From positions 1 to 27,463 of the forward strand of contig JAMOQH010000177.1 of assembly GCA_027064085.1 (NCBI GenBank): a stretch of DNA of 27,463 bases, read 5' to 3'. This stretch comes from a bacterium. GTDB lineage: Bacteria; UBP6; JAFGXH01. Below the pieces are notes generated by a model, which made no database searches, was not told the DNA's origin, and saw nothing but the letters and a program-made list of their open reading frames with translations. The translations under genes and the position numbers were made by a program. Positions within the stretch are counted from its first letter, which is position 1. Every line of letters starts with the position of its first letter. Below, piece by piece: positions 14,233-22,942 of this stretch.

Positions 14233-15236
14233 TAGAAAACAATACTCCAGAATATGATATTATTAAAAAATTAAACAAAATAGGACTATTTTTTAAATAC
14301 CTATTTTTTCTTATTGTATTATTGATAGCTACATATTTAATTTATATACTTACTTTTAAAATGGATAAAGTTACACCAAATGGAGATAAAAATACATATA
14401 AAAAAGCGATAATAAATATATCATTTAACTCTAAAAAAGATTTTGAAATTTCTAAAAATTACTTAAAAAATTATAATGAAATATTCTACAATAAAACAAA
14501 TTCTAAAGTTAGTTTACCCAATCATACGCCAATTTACCAAATTAATCTAAAAAATAAAGGAAGTTTATTTTTATTAAGCCCCAACTTTCATATAGAAGAT
14601 TTATATAAAAAAAAAATATTTTATTTCTTTAAACATTACCAAGATGAAACAGCTTATAAAAGAGGAAATATTTTTTTACCCAAACTAGAAGAATTATATA
14701 GTGGAAAAGTAGTGTTTGAATCATTTTTTAAAAGCTCATACTTAGATTTTATAAATTTAATTGCAGGCATAATTTTTTCAGATGATTTATATACTTACAA
14801 ATATTCAGAACAAATAAAAAGAGTAGTATTTCAAACAATAAAAAAAAGAAAATCATATTTAATTTCTTCTTATAACAATAAAGACTCATCAACACATAAA
14901 AATTTATTAAAAGCATATAGCATTTATTATTTAGGAAATTCGTTAAAGCAAGCATTGTTAATGGGAAAATATTATTTAGCAAATGAACTAATTGCAAGTG
15001 CAAGGTATTTTAATTTTCAGCTTAAAAAAAATGTTTTTCAATATAATATTAATTTCAAAGAAAAAGTTTTTATTATTTTTATATTTAAAGATGGAAGATT
15101 AATAAGAAAACTTAAAAAGCTCCATTTCAATACTAATTTAGAATCAGGATCATATAAGATTGTTATTTTAAAAGAAGAAGATACTTTATTTGGTAGGAAA
15201 GAACTTTTTTGGATTTACTTAAATTTTAGAATTTAG
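14229..15236 (+). CDS. Unknown single-pass membrane protein
   Basis: The start is GTG 14229, overlapping the stop of the HKD gene by 4 nt (GTGA). The 335-residue product has a short cytoplasmic N-terminus, one TM helix (about 20-43) and a long, probably periplasmic, Lys/Tyr/Phe-rich domain. I recognise no family. The middle contains helix-rich stretches (KLEELYSGKVVFESFF, LLKAYSIYYLGNSLKQALL) and the end has beta-like segments (EKVFIIFIFKDGRLI, SGSYKIVILKEEDTLFG). Its place as fourth gene of the mrdA-rodA operon suggests an envelope role. The stop overlaps the stop of the convergent protease gene. Confidence 0.75.
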   Translation: MIENNTPEYDIIKKLNKIGLFFKYLFFLIVLLIATYLIYILTFKMDKVTPNGDKNTYKKAIINISFNSKKDFEISKNYLKNYNEIFYNKTNSKVSLPNHTPIYQINLKNKGSLFLLSPNFHIEDLYKKKIFYFFKHYQDETAYKRGNIFLPKLEELYSGKVVFESFFKSSYLDFINLIAGIIFSDDLYTYKYSEQIKRVVFQTIKKRKSYLISSYNNKDSSTHKNLLKAYSIYYLGNSLKQALLMGKYYLANELIASARYFNFQLKKNVFQYNINFKEKVFIIFIFKDGRLIRKLKKLHFNTNLESGSYKIVILKEEDTLFGRKELFWIYLNFRI

Positions 15237-16378
15237 AAATTATCATAATCATCTTCACCAGGAATTTCATCACTTTCCCAATCACCTAGCTTATTATTCA
15301 TTCTTTTATGAGCTTTTCCTGCTCTAAATTTAACAATATCTTCGCCTGTAAATGTTTGACCAGACTTAACACTTGATTCCACTTTTACTTTTTTAGGTCT
15401 TGTTTTATATTTTCTAGTTGGTTTCTTTTCTATTTTAAATACAACCTTTACTTTAACATTATTGCTTATTTTAGCTGTTTTATGTTTATTATCATGAACA
15501 ACTAATTTAAGTCTAACATCTTTTTTGTTAGCTACTTTACTATTATTTCTTCTTGGGGAAGAGGCAATATTGTTAGAATTATTTTTAGGTGCTTCTTTTG
15601 TAGCTACTCTTTTTTCTACAACAGGAGTTGCAACATTACCATCATTTTTAACTATACCAACATAAACATCATGTTCTGCCATCCATTTTACAGCTACATC
15701 AGCTTTAATTGCAAAGTTAATACCAACAATAGCTAAACCATCTTTTGACTCTCTAGCAATCATTGAATTAATACCAATTAAGTAACCTCTATAGTCAAGA
15801 AGTGGCCCTCCACTATTCCCTCTGTTAACTGCAGTTTCCATTTGAAACACATTTTTACCTTTTGTTCCATTAAAATCATCAATTTCAGCAGAAATAGCAC
15901 CAGTAGTTAAACTCCAACGACTTCCCTGCTCTGGATGTCCAATAGCAGCCGTTGCTTCTCCAATACCAATAGTATCCGTATCTGCAATAGGAATAGGAAC
16001 TAAATTACTAGGAGCGTTTATCATTTTAACAACAGCTAAATCCATTATTTCATCATATGCAACAACTTTTACTTTTTGGTTATTTTTTAAATCATTTGAA
16101 TTTTTACCATTAACTCTTTTAGGCTTTAAAAAAGCAGATAAATATTTATATGGTTTATGTGTTGACGCATTAATTACAACATGAGCATTTGTTAAAATTG
16201 TTCCATCTTCTTTTACAATAGAACCAGTTCCAGTAGAGCCCGTTTTACCATTTGTTCCAAATAATAACACTACTCCTGGTGCAGCTTCCTTATAAATTTG
16301 TTTGTAATTGATTCTAACTTGAGCAACAATAATTGTGCTTACTAACAGTGACAAAATTACTATCAATTTTTTATTCAT
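15233..16378 (-). CDS. HtrA-like trypsin-fold serine protease without PDZ domain
   Basis: This 381-residue exported protein has a signal peptide (MNKKLIVILSLLVSTIIVAQ). The trypsin-like domain (about 25-235) has the full catalytic triad: H66 in TNAHVV, D113 in DEIMDLAVVK and S189 in NRGNSGGPLL. The HtrA/DegP PDZ domains are missing. Instead there is a low-complexity linker and a basic C-terminal tail (about 250-350, many Lys) ending in an acidic GEDDYDNF. It is probably a periplasmic quality-control or processing protease, and the tail may bind an anionic partner. GGGG lies 9 nt before the ATG. It is the last gene of a minus-strand set of three envelope proteins, 60 nt after the thioredoxin-like gene. 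Confidence 0.88.
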   Translation of the reverse strand: MNKKLIVILSLLVSTIIVAQVRINYKQIYKEAAPGVVLLFGTNGKTGSTGTGSIVKEDGTILTNAHVVINASTHKPYKYLSAFLKPKRVNGKNSNDLKNNQKVKVVAYDEIMDLAVVKMINAPSNLVPIPIADTDTIGIGEATAAIGHPEQGSRWSLTTGAISAEIDDFNGTKGKNVFQMETAVNRGNSGGPLLDYRGYLIGINSMIARESKDGLAIVGINFAIKADVAVKWMAEHDVYVGIVKNDGNVATPVVEKRVATKEAPKNNSNNIASSPRRNNSKVANKKDVRLKLVVHDNKHKTAKISNNVKVKVVFKIEKKPTRKYKTRPKKVKVESSVKSGQTFTGEDIVKFRAGKAHKRMNNKLGDWESDEIPGEDDYDNF

Positions 16379-16438
16379 AGTGATACCCCTTAAATATATA
16401 CAAAAATATTAGACTTTATTTTTAACATTTTATTCATT

Positions 16439-16990
16439 TTACTTTTTCTTATTTAATTTTTTATAAATTTCTTCTATATTTTTTTCATAACCTGATATTA
16501 TTTTAATAATATTACTATTATTAGCATCAATAATAAATAACTTAGGTACAGAAATAGAAGTTCCTTCTTTTACATTATAAAATTTTGCAACAGCTGAATA
16601 TAAGTCTAAACCAATATCATAACTAATACTTTCATCTTTTATAATTTTTTTTATATTTGCACTAAATTCACTAATTGTTTCATCTTTAGGATTTCTAACT
16701 GCAATAAAAAAAGGAATAATATCAGTATATTTTTTAGCTAGTTTAATTATTTCAGACCTTTCTTTAGAACAATACTTACAAGAAGTTGTAAAAAATATTA
16801 AAAATATTTTTTTATCTTTATTTGCATTTCTTATCTTCCTTAAACTTTTATATCTTCTTTTAAGAGTTACCAAAGTAAAAGGATGTGCCTTTTCACCTTC
16901 CTTTATTTTGCTTATAGCTGGTTCAGCCTTAGCAAAAGTTAGTACAGAAGATAACAGTGCCAATATTACTAAAATATTCATTTTATACAT
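16439..16990 (-). CDS. Exported thioredoxin-fold (TlpA/ResA-like) protein
   Basis: The start is set at ATG 16990, behind GAGG (17003-17000). A longer in-frame TTG at 17005 contains this ribosome site, and ATG 16981 is a second option. The 183-residue product has a signal peptide (about 1-21) and a thioredoxin fold with C71-K-Y-C74 in FFTTSCKYCSKE and a cis-Pro loop, ISVPKLFIID. It should act in the periplasm as a thiol-disulfide oxidoreductase of the TlpA/ResA kind. Possible clients are the Cys-rich exported proteins of this window, but that is inference. It lies 45 nt downstream of the LPP20-like lipoprotein gene. Confidence 0.85.
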   Translation of the reverse strand: MYKMNILVILALLSSVLTFAKAEPAISKIKEGEKAHPFTLVTLKRRYKSLRKIRNANKDKKIFLIFFTTSCKYCSKERSEIIKLAKKYTDIIPFFIAVRNPKDETISEFSANIKKIIKDESISYDIGLDLYSAVAKFYNVKEGTSISVPKLFIIDANNSNIIKIISGYEKNIEEIYKKLNKKK

Positions 16991-17035
16991 AATTAATAAC
17001 CTCAAAACAAAAATTTAGACTATATCAATTCAACT

Positions 17036-18265
17036 TTATTCAATATCTTTATAATCTTTCATATAATTAATCATTCTTTTTTTAATAATAGGAGAAAGTT
17101 TCTTTATTGATTTTTTCATGGCCTCATTTAGATTAATATCCACTGCTTTAGTTCTAGTTGATGTTTGACCTTCGACAGAAAAATAAAATAATTCATCTTT
17201 ATTTTCTAAATTATAAGCTTTAACATCTACACCTGTTCTACAATAATAAAAAGCCTTATCATAAGAGCATTTATATAATAATGAAAGACTAATAACGACT
17301 TTGTCTTTACCCGAATTATTTATTTTTTTTATAATTTTATCTAAATCACTTCTTTTTATCATTTTTTTAGAATTATAATCAAATTCAGATAATTCAAATG
17401 TATTAAATTTTTCATTTCTTATTGTTTCGTAAACAACTCTTGTTAATTCTTTATTTTCTATATAATTCTTTCTGTTTTCATCATTATCCCTTAAAATCCA
17501 AGAATTATCTTTAGGTGCTTTTTTAGTAGCATTAATAAAATCTTTTTTGCTTATTTTATTGTAAATACTGTATATATACCAAGACTGATTAAGCTTTTCT
17601 TTGTATAATTTATTTAAATCATTTATATTTTGCGTTACATTGTATTTTTCATATATTTTAGGATCATTTAAAACTGTAGAGTAGTTAATAAGAATGGTAT
17701 CATAATTAAAAGCATCCTTAATTAATTCTTTTTTTATTTTCTTAAATTCTTTTATATTTAATTTGCCTAACATTTCTGTTGCTATTTCATATTTTTTCTT
17801 AAATCTTTTATTAGCAACGGCCATTTCTGTTTCTAAAATAGAAGCATATTTATCTCTGTTTAAAACAGCAAATGCGTAGTGTTTATTGTTTCCATCATAA
17901 TATCGATTAACTATTTCAATTAATTCGTTATGTGAAAAATTAGATTCAACCTCAATTACTTGTTTAATTTTCATTGAATTACCAATTAATTCAGAATTCT
18001 CTAAAAAAGCCTTTTTAATACTAGTAGATTTTGCATTAATAGTAGATGAAATTTTATTAATTAACTCTTTCCTTGCAGCTAAATCAGCAGCCTTTTCACT
18101 TTTATCAAAAGAATATGCTGTAATGTATTTATCTTCGGGATAAGATATGTGTTTGCCTGTTTTATACATGAAGGGTAAACTTCTTTTTGATGTCTTTTTC
18201 ACTGAGACACAGGATGATAAAAATATTATCAACAAAATAATTAAAAATTTAAAATAAAGTTTCAT
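17036..18265 (-). CDS. LPP20-like lipoprotein
   Basis: This 409-residue protein has a lipoprotein signal ending FLSSC (Cys19; Val at +2). Residues about 44-140 fit the LPP20 family pattern: EDKYITAYSFDKSEKAADLAARKELINKI followed by an HYAFAVLNRDKY strand. The remainder is a helical region (about 140-265), then a C-terminal alpha/beta part with KVVISLSLLYKC and GVDVKAYNLENKDELFYFSVEG, possibly a second domain of CsgG/LpoB-like fold. The role is unknown; it is likely anchored in the outer membrane. GAGGT lies 5 nt before the ATG. It is the first gene of the minus-strand trio and has its own promoter in the divergent gap. Confidence 0.75.
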   Translation of the reverse strand: MKLYFKFLIILLIIFLSSCVSVKKTSKRSLPFMYKTGKHISYPEDKYITAYSFDKSEKAADLAARKELINKISSTINAKSTSIKKAFLENSELIGNSMKIKQVIEVESNFSHNELIEIVNRYYDGNNKHYAFAVLNRDKYASILETEMAVANKRFKKKYEIATEMLGKLNIKEFKKIKKELIKDAFNYDTILINYSTVLNDPKIYEKYNVTQNINDLNKLYKEKLNQSWYIYSIYNKISKKDFINATKKAPKDNSWILRDNDENRKNYIENKELTRVVYETIRNEKFNTFELSEFDYNSKKMIKRSDLDKIIKKINNSGKDKVVISLSLLYKCSYDKAFYYCRTGVDVKAYNLENKDELFYFSVEGQTSTRTKAVDINLNEAMKKSIKKLSPIIKKRMINYMKDYKDIE

Positions 18266-18288
18266 TATAACCTCAAAAAACTATACTA

Positions 18289-18317
18289 GATATACCATAT
18301 CTCGGATAAAGATTCAA
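18289..18317 (-). promoter_or_regulatory. Promoter of the LPP20-like lipoprotein operon
   Basis: On the minus strand TTGAAT (18317-18312), a 17-nt spacer and TATATC (18294-18289) are placed 23 nt before the start codon. It is divergent from the promoter at 18343-18371. Confidence 0.45.
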
Positions 18318-18342
18318 TATTCGAAAGTTTTAAAGACAATTA

Positions 18343-18371
18343 TTGACATTTATCAATAAATAATATATTCT
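18343..18371 (+). promoter_or_regulatory. Promoter of the lipoprotein-rsfS-cyclase-rsmA operon
   Basis: TTGACA (18343-18348) is a perfect -35. After 17 nt comes TATTCT (18366-18371); TATATT with a 15-nt spacer is an alternative. The spacer contains TAAATA at a similar position to the promoters at 1268 and 10607. Confidence 0.45.
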
Positions 18372-18394
18372 CAATAAGAATTTTAAGAGGCTTT

Positions 18395-19465
18395 ATGTAT
18401 AAAATAATTCCTTTACTTTTGATAACATTAGTCCTTTCTTGTAGCCCTAGACAAGAAAATATCGATGCTAAAAAAAAATTAATAAATGGTAAGAATATTA
18501 ATCCGTATAATCCACCTATAAAATCCTTAGAAATTCAACTATCTGAATTGAAAGCAAGCAATAAAAAAGCTATAGGCAAAATCCTAGAAAGTCCTTATAG
18601 ATATTTGTCAGAAAAGCTAAAAGCTCATAAAAGTAAAACATTTGCAAAACTTACATATTCTAGAGTAACTAAAGTAGAAATACCTAAATATAAGCCTGTT
18701 ATTCCTAAAAAGGACCAGGGTGCTTCTGACAGAAAACTCCCCCCTAAAGTTAATAATTTTTTATCTCTATCTGAAAATATATACATTGAACATGATAAAG
18801 CTAATAACTTCATGGTTAAACTTGACAATTCAATGGGATACAAAAAAGATATTCGTTGGATTAATAAAGTTTTATATATTAATGATGATAGTGATAGATA
18901 TACAACAAGAAAATCTGTTGATAACGAACACTTAAAAACTTTAAATGAACCAAGTTTACTTTTTTCTAAAGTTTTAGAAATGATTTCATATAAAATTACT
19001 GCTTTATACCAAGAAGATAAAACTTATAATAATAGAAATGTATTAGTATTTAATTTCAAACAACTTGAAACCCCGTACAAAAAAGTAAAGGTAAATAAAA
19101 AGTCTAAAATTAAAGAAATAAAAGGAAGTTTATATGTAGACAAAGAAACTTATGCCCCTATATTCATTGATTTAACTATCAAATGGAGATTTGAATCAAG
19201 AATAAAAAATAAAAAAACAAATAAACCTGAATTTATAGATGCAAATTTTACTATAAAAAGAGATACAACAAATATTGGAGATAGCTCAATAGATATTAAA
19301 ACACCTGAACAAGATAAAGTTTTAACAGTAAAAATAGCACCTTCTGAAGCTGATGCAGAAGAAAAGATACTAAATTTTAAAAAAGGACATTCAGCAATTG
19401 ATAAATTAAGAAGAGAAAAAGAAAAAAGAGAAAAATTATTAGGTATAACCAAAAAGAAAAAATGA
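18395..19465 (+). CDS. Lipoprotein of unknown function (possible LolA-like fold)
   Basis: This 356-residue protein has a signal peptide ending LVLSC (Cys16; Ser at +2). The centre contains strands such as NVLVFNFKQLE and IKGSLYVDKETYAPIFIDLTIKWRF, which recall the curved-sheet lipoprotein-carrier folds of LolA/DUF4292-like proteins. I cannot confirm this from motifs alone. The C-terminal 60 residues are charged and helical, ending in a Lys-rich tail. AAGAGG precedes the ATG. It opens an operon with rsfS, whose ribosome site overlaps this gene's stop (TGAGG). Confidence 0.7.
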   Translation: MYKIIPLLLITLVLSCSPRQENIDAKKKLINGKNINPYNPPIKSLEIQLSELKASNKKAIGKILESPYRYLSEKLKAHKSKTFAKLTYSRVTKVEIPKYKPVIPKKDQGASDRKLPPKVNNFLSLSENIYIEHDKANNFMVKLDNSMGYKKDIRWINKVLYINDDSDRYTTRKSVDNEHLKTLNEPSLLFSKVLEMISYKITALYQEDKTYNNRNVLVFNFKQLETPYKKVKVNKKSKIKEIKGSLYVDKETYAPIFIDLTIKWRFESRIKNKKTNKPEFIDANFTIKRDTTNIGDSSIDIKTPEQDKVLTVKIAPSEADAEEKILNFKKGHSAIDKLRREKEKREKLLGITKKKK

Positions 19466-19472
19466 GGTAACA

Positions 19473-19817
19473 ATGGAAATTGAAAAAAAAATTGATTTAG
19501 TAGTAAATTCTGCATTAGACTTAAAAGCATTTAATATCAAATCATATGATTTAAGAGGTTTATCAACTTATGCAGATTATGCACTTTTAATTTCAGCAAG
19601 TTCTGATAGACAAGCAAAATCAGTATCTGATAAAATTAAATGGGATATGAAGCAACATAAAGAAACTCCATTAGGAATCGAAGGAACACAACTTGGGGAA
19701 TGGGTTTTAATGGATTACGATGATTTAATTATCCATATTTTTCAAGAAGATAAAAGATTTCACTATGACTTAGAAAGATTTTGGGAAAAATTACCGCATA
19801 AATCATATTCTAACTAA
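19473..19817 (+). CDS. rsfS: Ribosomal silencing factor RsfS
   Basis: This 114-residue protein binds ribosomal protein uL14 on the 50S subunit and blocks subunit joining when nutrients are short. The family pattern is clear: DLKAFNIKSYDLRGLSTYADYALLISASSDRQAKSVSDKI, then PLGIEGTQLGEWVLMDYDDLIIHIFQEDKRFHYDLERFW. The length is typical. It starts 7 nt after the lipoprotein gene with GAGG overlapping that stop. The common neighbours nadD, proA or obgE are absent; the next genes are a nucleotide cyclase and rsmA. Confidence 0.95.
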   Translation: MEIEKKIDLVVNSALDLKAFNIKSYDLRGLSTYADYALLISASSDRQAKSVSDKIKWDMKQHKETPLGIEGTQLGEWVLMDYDDLIIHIFQEDKRFHYDLERFWEKLPHKSYSN

Positions 19818-19825
19818 AGGATGTT

Positions 19826-21442
19826 ATGAATAATTTTGAAAAAAATTTCTTACAGGAATGTATTAGCCTTAATGCATTTGTAGATGAAATTATTGAAAGA
19901 TGTCAAAGAGAGCAAATCAGCCTTCCTTATACTTTAAATATATTACTTAAAGAATTTATCAAAAAAGTAGGTTTTTTAGCAGGGTTCATTTATACTTTTG
20001 ATGAAGAACTAAATAAAAAATTCTTTTACAAAGGTGATAAAACTATACTCGAAAAATATAATTTAAAAATGCTTAAAGATATTTCAATTTCAATTTCTTT
20101 AAAAAAAGATAATAAAATCATATTTGCTCAACCAATAGATGTTGCAGGAGAACAAATCGGTACTCTTGGTTTTATATTTGAAAAAACAGAAGAAGAAAAT
20201 CAATCTGAAAAAGGTCAACAAAGAATAGATATATTTTCAGAACAACTTGATAACTATCTTTACAATAATAACAATGCTAGAAAAAAACAACAATTAATAA
20301 AAGAACTTAATATAGTGCTAAGAAATCCAATATTATCACTAGGGATAAAAGAAGCTGTTGATATATTAAGTAAAGAATTAAACTTTAAAAACTTAGCTAT
20401 TATTTATAAGAATATAGAAAACTTAGAAAATTCTTGGAGTTATAAAGTATTTGAGGGCAATAAAATTTTATTTGATAATTCTGATAAATCATTAATTGAT
20501 AAAAATTTATCTCAAAAACTACAAGAAATGAAAGATAATAAAATTGAGTCTTCTTTTTTTACAAATATTTTTAGCTCAACAGACTATATTGAATCAACTC
20601 TTATTACTGGCCAAGTAAATAACGAAAGTTTAGGTAAAATTTTTATTTCATCAAAAGAGAATAAAGGATTTAATACTTATGCAAGAGATTTAATTGAGTT
20701 ATTTTCTCAAATAATGACTTATAGATTTTTAGACTTCACAAAAGAAATAAAAAAATTAAGAAGATATTTCTCTGTTGAGGCTACTTCTAAATTACTTTCT
20801 GTACCAAATTATAATGAATTATACCTAAGACCCAAAATTAAGGATTGCCTTATATTATTTACGGATTTAAATAGTTTTACAAAGATATCAGAACAAGTTT
20901 TTGAAAGTCCTACAGATTTAGGTGTATTTATTGATAGATGGAGTGGCGAAGTAATTGATATCATTTATAAATACAATGGGGTTTTTGATAAAATGGTTGG
21001 AGATTGTGTTATTGGTATATTTGGACCACCATTTTTTGAAGATAATAAACATAAATTAATAGAAAATGCAATTAAAGCAATTAAAGAAATTAAAGAATTT
21101 ACTATTTCACTAGAAGATGAATTTCCTATTATTAAAAATTCAGGCATAGTTAAAGGCTTAGGAGTTGCAACAGGTATAAATTATGCCCCTTTAAATGTTG
21201 GTTTCTTTTGTAGATATGAAGATTACACGGGGTTTTCAAGTGGGATGAATAATACAGCGAGACTACAGTCACTAGCTGGTTATAGAGAGACATTTATTAT
21301 GGAAAATATTAAAGAAGCTTTACAAGAATTAATAAATTCTAATAAGTTTGATTTTAATGTTAAAATTAAAGAAAATGAACATACAAATGTTAAAAATGTT
21401 AAAGAACCATTATCTTACTATCCAATAAGCTTTAAAGAATGA
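19826..21442 (+). CDS. GAF-type sensor with class III adenylate/guanylate cyclase domain
   Basis: This 538-residue soluble protein has a GAF-like sensor half (about 20-300, possibly two GAF modules: 25-150 and 165-300), then a helical linker and a class III cyclase catalytic domain (about 335-510). Metal-binding Asp347 lies in LFTDLNSFT and Asp393 in KMVGDCVIGIFGPP. The purine-contacting pair K389 and D466/T468 (DYTGFSSG) favours ATP, and N475...R479 (MNNTARLQ) gives the transition-state Arg. All key residues appear present, so cAMP synthesis is likely. There is no signal peptide or TM. AAGGATG precedes the ATG. It lies 8 nt after rsfS and overlaps rsmA by 4 nt, so it is co-translated with ribosome-biogenesis genes. 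Confidence 0.9.
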   Translation: MNNFEKNFLQECISLNAFVDEIIERCQREQISLPYTLNILLKEFIKKVGFLAGFIYTFDEELNKKFFYKGDKTILEKYNLKMLKDISISISLKKDNKIIFAQPIDVAGEQIGTLGFIFEKTEEENQSEKGQQRIDIFSEQLDNYLYNNNNARKKQQLIKELNIVLRNPILSLGIKEAVDILSKELNFKNLAIIYKNIENLENSWSYKVFEGNKILFDNSDKSLIDKNLSQKLQEMKDNKIESSFFTNIFSSTDYIESTLITGQVNNESLGKIFISSKENKGFNTYARDLIELFSQIMTYRFLDFTKEIKKLRRYFSVEATSKLLSVPNYNELYLRPKIKDCLILFTDLNSFTKISEQVFESPTDLGVFIDRWSGEVIDIIYKYNGVFDKMVGDCVIGIFGPPFFEDNKHKLIENAIKAIKEIKEFTISLEDEFPIIKNSGIVKGLGVATGINYAPLNVGFFCRYEDYTGFSSGMNNTARLQSLAGYRETFIMENIKEALQELINSNKFDFNVKIKENEHTNVKNVKEPLSYYPISFKE

Positions 21443-22239
21443 AAAAAGCAAAGGATCTATTAGAAAAATATAATTTAAATCCCAAAAAGAAGTTTGGACA
21501 AAATTTTTTAATTGATGATAATATTTTAAGAAAAATTTCTAAAAACTATAATCCTGATTTTCCCATAATTGAAATTGGTCCCGGAACGGGAGCAATGACG
21601 CAATATTTTTTAGAAAAAAATCAACACAGTGTATACTTAGTTGAATTTGATACAGATATGATAGAGATACTAAATAAAGAATACTCTAATATCAAAGAAA
21701 TTTTTCATGCAGATGCTTCCAAATTTGATTTTTCTGAAATACTAAATAAAGAAGTTAAAGAATTCATAATCTTTGGTAATTTACCATATAATGTATCAAG
21801 CCAAATTATATTTAATTTGGTTAAAAATATAGATAGAATTAACACATGTTATTTTATGGTACAAAAAGAAGTTGCAAAAAGACTTACTGAAAATAAAAAC
21901 AATAAAAATTATTCAAGATTAACGGTTATGACTGACCTTTATTTTGATAAAAAGATTTTATTTGATGTAAAACCAAACTCCTTTTTACCTGCACCCAGAG
22001 TTGATTCATCAATAGTTCAGTTTAAAAAGAAAGATAAACTACTAAATAAACTAAAAGATAGAAATAAATTTGCAGAAATCGTAAAAGAAGCATTTTCTCA
22101 AAGAAGAAAAATGCTTAGAAATAATCTAAAAAAATACAAAGAATATAATTTAGAAAATATTATTGATTTAAAACAAAGAGCAGAAAATTTATCTGTTGAA
22201 GATTATGTAAATATTGTAAATTATCTTTTAAACATCTAA
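21439..22239 (+). CDS. rsmA: 16S rRNA (adenine1518-N6/adenine1519-N6)-dimethyltransferase
   Basis: RsmA (KsgA) dimethylates two adjacent adenosines in helix 45 of 16S rRNA using S-adenosylmethionine, late in 30S assembly. At 266 residues it has the normal length. It carries KKKFGQNFL (17-24), motif I EIGPGTG (45-51), an acidic SAM-binding YLVEFD, motif IV NLPYNVSS (114-121) and the C-terminal AFSQRRKMLRNNL. The ATG overlaps the stop of the cyclase gene (ATGA), which supports coupled translation. It ends the rsfS operon. A fresh, poorly defined promoter probably precedes the FKBP gene. Confidence 0.97.
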   Translation: MKKAKDLLEKYNLNPKKKFGQNFLIDDNILRKISKNYNPDFPIIEIGPGTGAMTQYFLEKNQHSVYLVEFDTDMIEILNKEYSNIKEIFHADASKFDFSEILNKEVKEFIIFGNLPYNVSSQIIFNLVKNIDRINTCYFMVQKEVAKRLTENKNNKNYSRLTVMTDLYFDKKILFDVKPNSFLPAPRVDSSIVQFKKKDKLLNKLKDRNKFAEIVKEAFSQRRKMLRNNLKKYKEYNLENIIDLKQRAENLSVEDYVNIVNYLLNI

Positions 22240-22294
22240 AAAAACTAGTAATTCAAGTTAAAATATAGTATAAAGTTCTTTTTTGGAGAATAAA

Positions 22295-22768
22295 ATGGAA
22301 AATATAGTAAAAAAAGGTGATAAAATTAAAGTTCACTATACAGGTAAATTTGAAGATGGAACAATTTTTGATTCATCAGAGGCTTGTCATCATCATCATG
22401 AAGAAGGTCACCATCATCATCATAGTCATGAACCACTTGAAGTTGAAGTTGGAGCAGGATATGTAATACCAGGTTTTGATAATGCTTTAGTTGGAATGAA
22501 AATAGGTGATAAAAAAACTGTTACAATCACTCCAGAAGAAGGCTATGGGCAACCAATAGAGCAAATGGTAATAAAAGTTAAAAAAGAACAATTTCCAGCA
22601 GAACCAATTCCTGCAATAGGAATGGATTTAGAATTAAGTGGACAAGATGGTTCTGTTATTCCTGCAACAATTACCCATATAGAAGGTGATGATGTTACCA
22701 TCGATGCCAATCATCCACTAGCAGGAAAAACACTTATCTTTGACTTAACATTAGTTGAAATTCAATAA
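22295..22768 (+). CDS. slyD: SlyD-type FKBP peptidyl-prolyl isomerase with internal His cluster
   Basis: The start is placed at ATG 22295, behind GGAG (22285-22288); an in-frame TTG at 22283 overlaps that site. The 157-residue protein joins an FKBP core (IKVHYTGKFEDGTIFDSS, VIPGFDNALVGMKIGDKK, EEGYGQ) to an IF chaperone insert, and ends in the SlyD signature DANHPLAGKTLIFDL. It catalyses proline cis-trans isomerisation and acts as a folding helper in the cytoplasm. Unusually, ten His fall within residues 32-45, in the loop between the first strands of the FKBP core, where E. coli SlyD instead has a C-terminal His/Cys-rich tail. Cys31 adjoins the cluster. Nickel or zinc binding is likely. Confidence 0.9.
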   Translation: MENIVKKGDKIKVHYTGKFEDGTIFDSSEACHHHHEEGHHHHHSHEPLEVEVGAGYVIPGFDNALVGMKIGDKKTVTITPEEGYGQPIEQMVIKVKKEQFPAEPIPAIGMDLELSGQDGSVIPATITHIEGDDVTIDANHPLAGKTLIFDLTLVEIQ

Positions 22769-22800
22769 CTCATTATAACATACTAATAAGTAAAGACCAT

Positions 22801-22822
22801 AATTATTAATATATTAATAATT
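22801..22822. repeat. 22-bp perfect A/T palindrome in convergent gap
   Basis: AATTATTAATA is followed directly by its reverse complement between the convergent slyD and transglutaminase genes. It is pure A/T, so chance is a fair explanation. It could extrude as a cruciform or help to stop transcription. Confidence 0.4.
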
Positions 22823-22837
22823 TGTACTGAACGGTAT

Positions 22838-22865
22838 AAATTTAAACTTCTTTAAGGTTAAATTT
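22838..22865. terminator. Candidate bidirectional terminator hairpin
   Basis: AAATTTAAACTT (22838-22849) pairs with AAGGTTAAATTT (22854-22865) around a CTTT loop, with one A/G mismatch and a G-C pair near the loop. It lies midway in the 174-nt gap between convergent slyD and the transglutaminase lipoprotein gene. It has A- and T-rich arms but no long U tract, so confidence is modest. Confidence 0.4.
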
Positions 22866-22942
22866 AGCTTGCAATAGATTTATTTATAAAGCTATGAAAA
22901 GCAACAAAAGTCTTATATAAGTTATTAAAATTTAAGAGATTT

